64,000 bases of DNA from Methylomicrobium sp035916875 (GTDB lineage: Bacteria; Pseudomonadota; Gammaproteobacteria; Methylococcales; Methylomonadaceae): the NCBI RefSeq assembly GCF_035916875.1, contig NZ_JAXUHN010000070.1:1-64000 (forward strand), given 5' to 3'. Under the pieces are notes generated by a model. The model did no database searches, had not been told where the DNA came from, and saw only the letters and a list, made by a program, of their open reading frames with translations. Made by a program: the position numbers and the translations under genes. Shown piece after piece: positions 10,276-18,605 of this stretch (positions are counted from its first letter, which is position 1; every line of letters starts with the position of its first letter).

Positions 10276-10647
10276 ATGAAGCAGGATAACCACCAAATTG
10301 TTGTTTATTACGATGGCGCCTGTCCGAAATGCGTCAAGGACAGGCAAAATTATGAAAAACTGGCGGGTAAAGCGGGCGATAATGTCTGCTGGATAGATAT
10401 CACCGGCAAGGAAGAAGAGCTGCGTGAAATCGGTATTGACCCTCGCAAGGCGTTAACCGAACTGCATGTGAAAGACGAGAATCAGCAGATTTTTTCCGAG
10501 ATGGATGCTTATATTTTGCTTATGAATAAAGTGCCTTTGCTGAAACCTCTTTCATGGCTTGCCGGGATGCCGCTTATTCGTCCGTTGCTCGCCAGAATCT
10601 ATCACTGGCAAGTTAACCGGCGACTAAGACTCAGCGGACGACTGTGA
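10276..10647 (+). CDS. DCC-family (DUF393) thiol-disulfide oxidoreductase-like protein
   Basis: This 123-residue protein begins with a YYDGACPKC motif near residue 11. That is the signature of the DCC family, a thioredoxin-fold group with a CxxC pair whose targets are unknown. A perfect AAGGAGG site at 10264-10270 selects the ATG at 10276 over an upstream TTG. The C-terminal part carries the usual hydrophobic stretch (PLLKPLSWLAGMPLIRPLL) and a basic tail. The ferric-reductase-like gene begins 100 bp downstream, which suggests a shared redox context. Confidence 0.87.
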   Translation: MKQDNHQIVVYYDGACPKCVKDRQNYEKLAGKAGDNVCWIDITGKEEELREIGIDPRKALTELHVKDENQQIFSEMDAYILLMNKVPLLKPLSWLAGMPLIRPLLARIYHWQVNRRLRLSGRL

Positions 10648-10747
10648 TAGCTATCGGATTGGTTAATCGTGAATTAAAAAATCCAAGCTACAGTCGTCAC
10701 GGTTTCCGAACTTGCGTCTTCAGTTATTCATCTGATCGAGACTAACC

Positions 10748-12082
10748 ATGAAAAGAATCAAATGGAGTATTTCCGCCCTATTGCTGGTGCTGACGAGCTT
10801 ATGGTTACTTGCCGATACCTTGGCCCCAACCCCTTTTACGTATTTTTCGTTTCGCACCGTACTGATCCAATTTACCGGGGTCATCAGTATGGGGGCCATG
10901 AGCGTCGCCATGCTTTTGGCCGTGCGACCGAAATGGCTGGAACCTTACCTGGGTGGACTCGACAAGATGTATCGCCTGCACAAGTGGCTGGGGATTACCG
11001 GGCTGGCAGTTTCCATCATTCACTGGTGGTGGGCCCAGGGCACCAAGTGGATGGTAGGCTGGGGCTGGTTGGTCAAGCCGGCTCGCAAACCGGCCGCTAA
11101 TGAAGCCCAGGGCATGATGGAGACTTGGCTGCGCGGGCAGCGCGGCCTGGCTGAATCTCTCGGCGAATGGGCTTTTTATGCGGTAGTGGCACTGATCGCC
11201 CTGGCCCTGATCAAGCGCGTCCCCTACCATCTGTTCACCAAGACTCACAAATGGCTGGCGGCGTTCTACCTAATCTTGGTCTATCATACTCTTGTCTTGT
11301 TCCGATTTGCCTATTGGTCCCAGCCGGTAGGCTGGTGCATGGCGGCGTTGATGCTAGGTGGAACGGGGGCAGCGCTGATAGCGTTGTCTGGCCGCATCGG
11401 TGCCAGCCAGCGAACCCAAGGCAGGATCGAGTCGCTGACCTACTATCCCGAGCTACGTGTTCTCGAGACATCCATCCAATTGCAGGACGATTGGGTGGGG
11501 CACGATGCCGGACAGTTTGCTTTTGTCACTTCCAACAAAAGGGAAGGAGCGCACCCCTATACCATTGCCTCTGCCTGGAATCCGAAAGACCGGCGTATCA
11601 TATTCATCACCAAGGCGCTGGGCGACCATACCAGCAAGTTGCACGACAACCTGAAAGTTGACCAGGCAGTGACGGTGGAAGGTCCCTACGGCTGCTTCGA
11701 TTTTCACGATCAACGTCCGCGTCAAATCTGGATTGGAGCCGGCATCGGCATCACGCCGTTTATCGCCCGGATGCAGCACCGCGCGCAAAACCCAAGCGCC
11801 CAGATAATCGACCTGTTCCATCCGACGGCCGATTTCGAGCAGGCGGCAATCGACAAGCTGACAGCCGACGCACAGGCGGGCAACGTCAGGCTACATTTGC
11901 TGGTGAGCGGCAATGATGGTCGACTCGATGCCGATTTCATTCGCAATACCGTGCCGGAATGGCGATTGGCCAGCATCTGGTTTTGCGGCCCCCCCGGATT
12001 CGGTCAGGCGTTGCGAGAAAACTTTGTTGCCCACGGCTTCGCGGAGGCTGATTTTCATCAGGAAGTATTTCAGTTGCGATAA
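10748..12082 (+). CDS. Ferric-reductase-like transmembrane flavocytochrome
   Basis: A 444-residue protein of the predicted ferric reductase family (COG4097 type). The N-terminal half has about six membrane helices. Paired histidines in HKWLGITGLAVSIIH and HKWLAAFYLILVYH fit bis-heme ligation. The C-terminal half is an FNR-like module: HPYTIAS is the FAD site, GAGIGITPF the NAD(P) phosphate loop, and WFCGPPGFGQ the terminal pyridine-nucleotide motif. It should move electrons from cytosolic NAD(P)H through FAD and heme to an outside acceptor, possibly Fe(III) or Cu(II). No regulatory site was recognised upstream. Confidence 0.88.
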   Translation: MKRIKWSISALLLVLTSLWLLADTLAPTPFTYFSFRTVLIQFTGVISMGAMSVAMLLAVRPKWLEPYLGGLDKMYRLHKWLGITGLAVSIIHWWWAQGTKWMVGWGWLVKPARKPAANEAQGMMETWLRGQRGLAESLGEWAFYAVVALIALALIKRVPYHLFTKTHKWLAAFYLILVYHTLVLFRFAYWSQPVGWCMAALMLGGTGAALIALSGRIGASQRTQGRIESLTYYPELRVLETSIQLQDDWVGHDAGQFAFVTSNKREGAHPYTIASAWNPKDRRIIFITKALGDHTSKLHDNLKVDQAVTVEGPYGCFDFHDQRPRQIWIGAGIGITPFIARMQHRAQNPSAQIIDLFHPTADFEQAAIDKLTADAQAGNVRLHLLVSGNDGRLDADFIRNTVPEWRLASIWFCGPPGFGQALRENFVAHGFAEADFHQEVFQLR

Positions 12083-12202
12083 ATCGGTTTGCAAAACGGC
12101 GTATGATATTTGCCAGCTATTGATCCGGCCCTTTAATGTTTGAGTTTTCCCGCCTTTAGCCATTCGCAAGTCCATGCTAAATAAGGCTTCGGCAAGGCCA
12201 AA

Positions 12203-13903
12203 TCAGTCTTTTAAATGATCAACAAATCTTAGGGTAGACGTTTCGGCGACTTGGCTGATCTTGCGCCATGAAGCATTTCCTTGTCTGATGAGATGCAAGA
12301 CTTCTTCGGAGGCTAAAAATCTTTCGGAATCGTAGAAAAAGTCCGCTCCCGGTTCATGTCTTTCCGAAAGCTTAATTTCTTTGCTTCTGCGCTTCCAAGC
12401 GGCGACAGTATCTTGCGATGCCTTAAGGTCATTGAAAATGCCAATGATCGATTTTCGGTATTCAACGATATACGACTTGGCATCTGAAAGTTTATAGGTG
12501 CCCCATTTCCGGTTTACCTTGAACAGCTTGCTCCAGACCGACACGGTAACATCAAGACTATCAAAGCAATCAGCTGTCCCGGACAGGATTCTCCTGGGCT
12601 CGAATGCAGCCATATAGACTTTGCCTTTGTTTAATCTGATCCGTTTCGATCCGGTCGCCTCGTAGATTGATTTTACTATGTCGTAGAACCGCTCTTTAGC
12701 CGTAATGGAAAGGGTATCGATCTCCTGATCTGACAAACCTACTCTCTTGAGCCATCGATAGGTCAATACCGCTTCGAATTTATTTCTAAATTGCCGGTGG
12801 AAATATTCCACCGGCAAAATTTCCATTTGATATTCAAAGCCGCTTTTTTTAAGGGTTTTAACTAAATGACCAAACAAATTAAAGAATTGTTCGGTTTGCC
12901 CATTGACGCCACCTAGCAAATTTGCGCCTTCGGACATATAGCTGTAATTGACATGGTGCGCATCGGGAAACACAAAAGTAGCCATATCTATACTTCCACC
13001 ACAGGACGTCTTGTTGCCGAAAGTCGGAGAGCCGTGTACGGCATGGACATCGAAATAAACTGCCGCGTTTTCCGCCAATTTTGTTACAACTAAGTCCAGA
13101 TATTTCCGTATATCCTCGACAGTGATGGGATGGTCTAATGAAAACCCCATATCCCGTTTTAGAGCATACTCGAAAATTTTTTTTAGAAGTGCAGGACTAT
13201 CCGAAAAATAGAGAAAATGCGCAAACCGCAAATGGTTGCCTACCCGGACAATGATTGCCGCCTTTTCATTATCGATTTCACGATAAAAGGGAAGCTCGAT
13301 GACAGCCAGGACGCCAGCCGTATTGATACCATTTTTTCTTGCGGCAGCGCTATAAATATACTCATGGACAACTTCAGTCATGCTTGCCATGCCGTCCTTA
13401 TGGCTTTGCCTGGGATGGTTGAACCATGCCAAGGGAGTAACCCCCGTCCCTTTTAACACCACATCCAAATATCGAAAACTCCCGGGGTGTGGCTCACTGA
13501 CAATTTCTCCTACCCAAATTGCACGCCCATCGCCCAAGGCACTCCCTTCGGATTTGTTGTCCGAATCTTGATAGCGGGTGGCAAAATAAGTCTTGACGGT
13601 TTTACTGTCGGTTATTGGACCACTTTGTTGGTCTGCGCATTTAAACCAAGCAAAGTTTTCGAGCATGATCCTTTCAAGCTCTTCATCGGACTCAGGCAAA
13701 TCGAGATTCAATTCTTGTGCTAAGTCCCTATTGAAAAGAATCAGCCGCGCTCCAGGTATATTTTCGACATTGATATCGACGTAATAATCAGACCCCAGCG
13801 AACGGTAAGAATGGTTTCCATTAGAAATTTCGGTAAAAGAACAATGGGATTCATGAGCTCGATTTTGCGATTTTGCAAGCCACGACAATAAAAGTGAGCG
13901 CAT
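12203..13903 (-). CDS. Divergent SelO/YdiU-like pseudokinase-fold protein
   Basis: A 566-residue protein related to SelO (YdiU, UPF0061), whose members transfer AMP from ATP to protein hydroxyls. Shared motifs: LGDGRA (123-128), VVLKGTG with Lys151, and HEYIYSAA with Glu181. A catalytic-loop counterpart, GNKTSCGGSID (296-306), aligns without gaps to the SelO DNMSILGLTID motif. Asn297 and Asp306, the metal ligands, are kept, but the preceding catalytic aspartate is Gly296. It is longer than typical SelO (about 480-490 residues). It is probably a distinct SelO subfamily with changed or lost chemistry. It is transcribed alone; no strong ribosome site precedes the ATG. Confidence 0.72.
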   Translation of the reverse strand: MRSLLLSWLAKSQNRAHESHCSFTEISNGNHSYRSLGSDYYVDINVENIPGARLILFNRDLAQELNLDLPESDEELERIMLENFAWFKCADQQSGPITDSKTVKTYFATRYQDSDNKSEGSALGDGRAIWVGEIVSEPHPGSFRYLDVVLKGTGVTPLAWFNHPRQSHKDGMASMTEVVHEYIYSAAARKNGINTAGVLAVIELPFYREIDNEKAAIIVRVGNHLRFAHFLYFSDSPALLKKIFEYALKRDMGFSLDHPITVEDIRKYLDLVVTKLAENAAVYFDVHAVHGSPTFGNKTSCGGSIDMATFVFPDAHHVNYSYMSEGANLLGGVNGQTEQFFNLFGHLVKTLKKSGFEYQMEILPVEYFHRQFRNKFEAVLTYRWLKRVGLSDQEIDTLSITAKERFYDIVKSIYEATGSKRIRLNKGKVYMAAFEPRRILSGTADCFDSLDVTVSVWSKLFKVNRKWGTYKLSDAKSYIVEYRKSIIGIFNDLKASQDTVAAWKRRSKEIKLSERHEPGADFFYDSERFLASEEVLHLIRQGNASWRKISQVAETSTLRFVDHLKD

Positions 13904-14206
13904 TCTTGTATTTATATGACGAGGATTAAAAACAAACTGTTATAACCAGCTCCGTCATGTCGGCATACCTTGAAGGACACACTAGTGGATTCATGACAGG
14001 CTTCAGCCAAGCCATCAAGGATTAATCCAAATCCGCTCCTAGCGGATTGGCGTCGATTTCCAAGCACCAGGAGCAGGTTTGGAACCCATGATGATGGATA
14101 CCCGCTCCCAATGATTATAAAAGGCATAGGTGCAAGAGTGCCCAAAAAATCGGATTCAAGTCAGTTGCCTGGATGGAGCTTGCGGAAGCGGGGGAAAACT
14201 CAGCAT
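13904..14206. other. Intergenic region with repeat fragments
   Basis: No gene is seen. A hairpin AATCCGCT/AGCGGATT lies at 14030-14048. The segment 14164-14193 (GCCTGGATGGAGCTTGCGG core) closely resembles the left end of the MITE-like insert at 33.7 kb (GCCTCGATGGAGCTTGCGG), so this is probably an element fragment. Confidence 0.45.
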
Positions 14207-14926
14207 TTAGCAAAGAATTTGATTGATGAAGCTGGAAACATCCTCTATTTCCTTGCCACAAGTTCGATGTCCGATAGGATATTCATGCCACTGGACCGGA
14301 TAATATCGTTCTTGCAAGACGTTAAACGCTGCTTTGCCGCTTTCTATTGCTACCGACGTGTCCTCGGTACCGTGGGCCATAAATATTGGAATATCTGCAT
14401 TGGCGGCGGAAGCTTTTTTGGCCAACACGTCAGCCGTTGACAGATACGTCGACAGGGCGACAATCCCGCCTAACCGTTTCGGATAACACAAGCCAGTGTG
14501 CAACGCGATGCAGCCACCTTGCGAAATCCCCATCAATAAAATATTTTCACTGGAAATGCCCGCCGCTATTTCTTGGTCAATTAATTGGTTAATCGACCTA
14601 GCCGATTGGTCAATACCTTTGTAATCTGCCCTTGCGTTTAAAACGATTTCTGAAATGTCATACCAGGAACGCATGGTTACACGCCGCTCCCCGCTGGTCA
14701 TCATCTCCCGAACCGGCGCATTCGGCGAGATAAAGCGGATATGGTCGCGTTTGTTTAATTCTAATTCCGGCGCTATGTTGTCAACATCATGTCCGTCAGC
14801 GCCAAAACCATGTATCCAAAAAATTGAATAAAACGCTGTTTGGCTGCTAGGGATCTCAACGAAGCTTAGAGCCTCCCCCGCTCCCCCTTTATCCTGCTTA
14901 AAAAAATTAATGAAATAGTTATACAT
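14207..14926 (-). CDS. Carboxylesterase/phospholipase-type alpha/beta hydrolase
   Basis: A 239-residue enzyme of the abhydrolase_2 esterase family, which hydrolyses short-chain carboxylic or lysophospholipid esters. The catalytic triad is visible: Ser in GISQGG, Asp in HGTEDTS and His in PIGHRTC. The oxyanion region is WIHGFGADGHD. I chose the internal ATG at 14926 because the longer open frame overlaps the antiporter gene and its extra 39 residues do not look like this family. An ATG at 15013 is also possible. It is cytosolic, with no signal peptide, and lies directly downstream of the antiporter on the same strand, perhaps in one transcript. Confidence 0.85.
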   Translation of the reverse strand: MYNYFINFFKQDKGGAGEALSFVEIPSSQTAFYSIFWIHGFGADGHDVDNIAPELELNKRDHIRFISPNAPVREMMTSGERRVTMRSWYDISEIVLNARADYKGIDQSARSINQLIDQEIAAGISSENILLMGISQGGCIALHTGLCYPKRLGGIVALSTYLSTADVLAKKASAANADIPIFMAHGTEDTSVAIESGKAAFNVLQERYYPVQWHEYPIGHRTCGKEIEDVSSFINQILC

Positions 14927-15014
14927 TTTAAGATCGCATATCAGACTTGTTGTTTGCAAAAAGCGCGCGGTAAGAGCGCCGAGTTCAACGACTGGTGAAA
15001 GGCGAGAGCCCATC

Positions 15015-16562
15015 TTATTCAGGAAACTCCAATTTTTCGCCAAATATCTGCTGGGCTAACTGGTTTCCGGCTTCGACCAGCGGATGAATCGTAAAGTCCG
15101 CGCCGAGCTGCCTCAATTGCTGTTGCTCTTCGGGAAGATAGCAAATCGTACCTATTCGCTCTTGATAACCCCTTTTTCTCAGCTGGCGTACCGCCGAGCA
15201 ACGCGCATCAAATTCGGGCAGAGCCAGAATAATGCCTTTCACCCTGCCCAACGGCAGTCCCGACCAGAGCTCGGGGTCTTCGGCATCCCCGTAAATTACG
15301 CGCCGCCCCTCGGCCAGATGACTTTCCACCACGATCGGGTCGGCATCCAGGCCGACAATCCGCTTTTCCCGCCTGTACAAAGCCAGATAAGCCGACAAGC
15401 CGGTACGTCCCATGCCTACGACCAGCCATTCCGCTACGCCGATGGACTCGGGAAGCCGGTCCGGATGCCTGGCTTTTTTCTCGAAACGGATCAGCAGCGG
15501 CTCGTACCGTAAAAACAACTCATGCGAGTTCCGGTTGATCGGCGCCGCGACCGCCAACGATCCAGCCACCGCCAAGGCCATGATGGAATTCCAATCCGGC
15601 TCCAGCAGATTCGCCTTCACCATCGTGTCGGTGACGATTAGGGCGAACTCACTGTATGTCATCAGTGCGAGCGTCGAGATAAAGGCGGTGCGAGAACGCA
15701 AGCCGGCCAGCAAAAACAGCGCGAAGAACAAGATGCCCTGCAACGGCAACATTCCCAGTAACCCGAACGCGTAGATGACTTGAATGGGATTCGGCAAGTC
15801 GGCCAGGCCGATTTGCAGAAAAAAAGCGACCAGAAAGACTTCCTTGAGACTCCAGAGTTTCTCGGAAAGATCGCCGATTTGAGGATGAGCGGACAGCATC
15901 ACGCCCATCAACAAGGCACCGATATCGGGTGAAACGCCGGCTTTTTCCGCCGACAAGCCGCCGGCCAACGCGAGGGAAACGCCCAGCAGCAGCCTCAACT
16001 CATTGCCCTGGCTAACGTTGAGCAATCGATGCGCAAAGGGACGCAGCAGCGGCAACAGCAATAAGGCGAACGCCCAAAACGAGAACTGCCTGCCATCGGC
16101 AAAAGCGAGCAAAGCGATCGCCACGATATCCTGAAGAATCAGGATACTGAGCACGTCCCGGCCGTGCAAGGAAGTCAGCTCGCTATTGTCTTCCAGTACC
16201 TTGATCGCCAGCACGGTACTGGAAAAAGCGAGGCTTGCGCCCAGGATTAATCCGCCTTCCGTCTGCTCACCCAGCAGCAGAAAAATGATGCCGGATACGC
16301 CGGTGACAATAACCAGATGCAAACCGCCGACGCTTAACACTTCCTGCCGCAGCAGGGAGCGCAAATTAAGCTTCAAGCCTACCGTAAACAGCAACAACTC
16401 GATGCCGATGTCGGCCAGATGCGTCAGGGTTTGAGCAGACTCTACCCCGAATATGTGGAGAATATAGCCGGCTGCCAAATACCCGACCAGCGGCGGGAAA
16501 GACAAACGGCTGGAAACCAGACCGCCGAAATAAGCTGTACCAACCCAAACCAATTCCATCAT
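15015..16562 (-). CDS. CPA2-family cation:proton antiporter with TrkA-N domain
   Basis: A 515-residue Kef-type antiporter that exchanges K+ or Na+ for protons across the inner membrane. Residues about 1-370 contain some 12 hydrophobic helices of the Na_H_Exchanger domain. Residues about 385-500 form a Rossmann TrkA-N/RCK domain with VVGMGRTGLSAY as the nucleotide loop and GLDADP after it. An AGAGGAT ribosome site precedes the ATG pair at 16562/16559. The next minus-strand gene (esterase) begins just after it. Specificity within the family cannot be read from the sequence. Confidence 0.88.
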   Translation of the reverse strand: MMELVWVGTAYFGGLVSSRLSFPPLVGYLAAGYILHIFGVESAQTLTHLADIGIELLLFTVGLKLNLRSLLRQEVLSVGGLHLVIVTGVSGIIFLLLGEQTEGGLILGASLAFSSTVLAIKVLEDNSELTSLHGRDVLSILILQDIVAIALLAFADGRQFSFWAFALLLLPLLRPFAHRLLNVSQGNELRLLLGVSLALAGGLSAEKAGVSPDIGALLMGVMLSAHPQIGDLSEKLWSLKEVFLVAFFLQIGLADLPNPIQVIYAFGLLGMLPLQGILFFALFLLAGLRSRTAFISTLALMTYSEFALIVTDTMVKANLLEPDWNSIMALAVAGSLAVAAPINRNSHELFLRYEPLLIRFEKKARHPDRLPESIGVAEWLVVGMGRTGLSAYLALYRREKRIVGLDADPIVVESHLAEGRRVIYGDAEDPELWSGLPLGRVKGIILALPEFDARCSAVRQLRKRGYQERIGTICYLPEEQQQLRQLGADFTIHPLVEAGNQLAQQIFGEKLEFPE

Positions 16563-16689
16563 GTGTTATATCCTCTTTTATTTGAGTACATTCCTGATAT
16601 CGTTTGATGATCTTGCCCTGATCTAGCGGACACCCGGCCAAGAGAGTAATCTCTAACTCTGGAGTTAACAATGAAAACCAAATCGAACT

Positions 16690-17181
16690 TTAAAAGGGCA
16701 TTGTTCGTCCTTCCCAGTCAACATGAGAACGAAGGGTTGCCCTCGCCAAGGCATCCTCGGCCTTATGCCAACCTTCACAACTATTGCGTCCCCTGCGGCC
16801 TCTTGTCAGATTAAGCAGGCTTTTGGCTCTGGCGTAGATCATAAAAAACAGAAGAATCAGTCGTTGCTTCCAAGGAGAAATTGGTAAATAGCTACATATC
16901 AGTTTGTCGTCATACACCCCCTGGTCGATCATTCTAATCGCCCCCAAAGCAGGAACTTTTACCGTTGCACCCAATGGAAGGCGCGGCCCGAGTACTACGG
17001 CATCCAGAAGATCGCCGTCCAGTCCGATGAATGCCGGAACCGATCCATAGTTGAATGGGCAGGGAAAGGGAGAGATAAAATCCAACTCTCCGGTGGAGCC
17101 TCGCTTCAAAAAATTACCCTGTGGTATCTCGATGATGACGTCAACCAGGGGGGCTTCTTTGTGTATATCCATTGAAATCAT
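16690..17181 (-). CDS. ppa: Class I inorganic pyrophosphatase, divergent
   Basis: It resembles soluble class I pyrophosphatase, which hydrolyses PPi to two phosphates. Matches: VIIEIPQGNFLKRG, CPFNYGSVP and the metal-binding DGDLLDAVV, plus MIDQGVYDDK, which supplies the other two aspartates; all four family aspartates are kept. The C-terminal third differs from the Escherichia coli enzyme and has a hydrophobic stretch (RLILLFFMIYARA) followed by a basic segment, so membrane association is possible. The start is uncertain: ATG codons at 17181 and 17172, or TTG at 17220, all lack a strong ribosome site. Confidence 0.8.
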   Translation of the reverse strand: MISMDIHKEAPLVDVIIEIPQGNFLKRGSTGELDFISPFPCPFNYGSVPAFIGLDGDLLDAVVLGPRLPLGATVKVPALGAIRMIDQGVYDDKLICSYLPISPWKQRLILLFFMIYARAKSLLNLTRGRRGRNSCEGWHKAEDALARATLRSHVDWEGRTMPF

Positions 17182-17350
17182 TGATGCAGATGGAATTTCT
17201 GGTTTATTTGATCCTATCAATTAGCAGGCATTCCTAAGTTAAAAAAAGAAAAAACCCACTATGATCTTACTCATTCCAAAGTGGTAAGGACAAGATGAAT
17301 TTCATAACTATCTCTCAAAACCGATCTATTTTCAAAAAATATCCTGTCGT

Positions 17351-17689
17351 TTATTCATGCTGCTGAACGGGATCTGTTTCGCGCTGGAAGCCATCGCTGA
17401 ACTCCAGCTCATCTCGGATGATTTTTCCGCTAGCCAAATCGCATAGCACACCCCACTTCGAGCCATCATGCGTAGATATTTCAAAGATCATCCAAAAATT
17501 TTCACCAGAATGCAGTTCGCGTTGCACCTCAACAAAGCCTGCATGCAAAATCTGCACATCTCGATTGCATGATTCGAGGTAAATTTTACTGGGTGGCAAC
17601 GCGTAGCGTCCGCTATCGAAAGCATCCGCGCCGGTGCCGGTGGTTCCCAAAAAGACGCCCAGAACCAGCAAGTAGGGACAAATTTTCAT
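17351..17689 (-). CDS. Small secreted PepSY-like protein
   Basis: A 112-residue protein with a clear signal peptide (cleavage likely after GTGADA). The mature part follows the PepSY pattern: LPPSKIYLESC, then FWMIFEISTHDGSKWGVLCDLASGKII, where the DGS turn and the ASGKI end are typical. PepSY domains are periplasmic folds linked to protease inhibition or signalling. It is the last gene of a minus-strand run that includes the KdpDE-type two-component genes, 15 bp after the 67-residue protein, so it may modulate or report on that system. The fold call is by eye. Confidence 0.65.
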   Translation of the reverse strand: MKICPYLLVLGVFLGTTGTGADAFDSGRYALPPSKIYLESCNRDVQILHAGFVEVQRELHSGENFWMIFEISTHDGSKWGVLCDLASGKIIRDELEFSDGFQRETDPVQQHE

Positions 17690-17704
17690 CGCTGAAACTC
17701 CCCT

Positions 17705-17908
17705 CTACTGAATAGCATCTAAAACCAGATTCAATGTCAATACGCTGCCCCGAGGCTCTCGGAGAAAACTCCGCTGCCGGCCTTCGGTACGCGTCTGCAC
17801 CATTTCTTGAATCTGCAACTGCATTGAAGGGGTGTTCCGAACCGTCCTGTACCGAAATTCTCCTTTCCGCACTTCAGACAAAAACAGCGTCTTGATCGAA
17901 TCATACAT
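17705..17908 (-). CDS. Small hypothetical protein, coupled to the response regulator
   Basis: This 67-residue open frame begins 8 bp inside the end of the KdpE-type gene, consistent with translational coupling, and stops 15 bp before the PepSY-like gene. It is rich in Arg and Glu and has no signal, membrane helix or recognised motif. I do not recognise a family. Its tight packing in the operon is the main evidence that it is real. Confidence 0.45.
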   Translation of the reverse strand: MYDSIKTLFLSEVRKGEFRYRTVRNTPSMQLQIQEMVQTRTEGRQRSFLREPRGSVLTLNLVLDAIQ

Positions 17909-18605
17909 TTTCCTCTTCGTACAGACGGTAGCCTATACCCGCTTCGGTCAGCAAATATCGAGGACGTGCCGGATCGGATTCAATCTTGTGGCGTAATTGC
18001 CCCATGTAAATTCGCAAGTAGTGGCTATGTTCGACATAGGAAGCTCCCCAGACTTTTTCGAGCAATTGCCTGTGCGTGACCACGAAGCCGGCGTTACGAA
18101 CCAGTTCGGAGAGCAACCGGAACTCGATCGGTGTCAGATGGACTTCCTGATCAGACACAAAAACCCGGCGTTTGGTCAGTTCTATTTTCAATTCACCGGC
18201 CTGAAAAACTTCCTGAACGCCACCGGGATGCTTGACAACACGCCTGAGCAGAGCTTTTATGCGGGACATCAGTTCGGCATTGCTGAAGGGTTTCGTCAGA
18301 TAATCGTCGGCGCCATTATCCAACGCCTGGGTAATATCAGTTTCCCGATTACGGGCCGAAACTACGATGATAGGCAACTCGGACCACTTGCGCAGGCGAC
18401 GGATAATTTCTTGTCCGTCAATATCCGGCAATCCCAGGTCAAGAAGTAGCAAGTCGGGTTGTTGGCTGCGGGCCGCAATCAATCCCTCTTTTCCCGTTTC
18501 GAGGGCAAGCACCCGATAATCCTGGTTTTCCAGCGTAGTGGCCAACAACAGCCGAAACTGTGGATCATCTTCAATGAGTAAGAGTAATGGGCTTAACGCT
18601 TTCAT
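17901..18605 (-). CDS. KdpE-type OmpR-family response regulator
   Basis: A 234-residue DNA-binding regulator. The receiver domain (residues 5-118) has the acidic pair IEDDPQ, the phospho-acceptor in LLLLDLGLPDIDG, and Lys in DYLTKPFSNAEL. The winged-helix domain (about 130-228) contains LTPIEFRLLSELVRNAG and HYLRIYMGQLRHKIE. These features place it in the KdpE branch. The ATG at 18605 overlaps the kinase stop as ATGA, so I reject the 46-codon upstream extension. No kdpFABC potassium pump operon lies in the window, so the target genes are unknown. The porin and apbE genes of the same run are candidates. Confidence 0.88.
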   Translation of the reverse strand: MKALSPLLLLIEDDPQFRLLLATTLENQDYRVLALETGKEGLIAARSQQPDLLLLDLGLPDIDGQEIIRRLRKWSELPIIVVSARNRETDITQALDNGADDYLTKPFSNAELMSRIKALLRRVVKHPGGVQEVFQAGELKIELTKRRVFVSDQEVHLTPIEFRLLSELVRNAGFVVTHRQLLEKVWGASYVEHSHYLRIYMGQLRHKIESDPARPRYLLTEAGIGYRLYEEENV

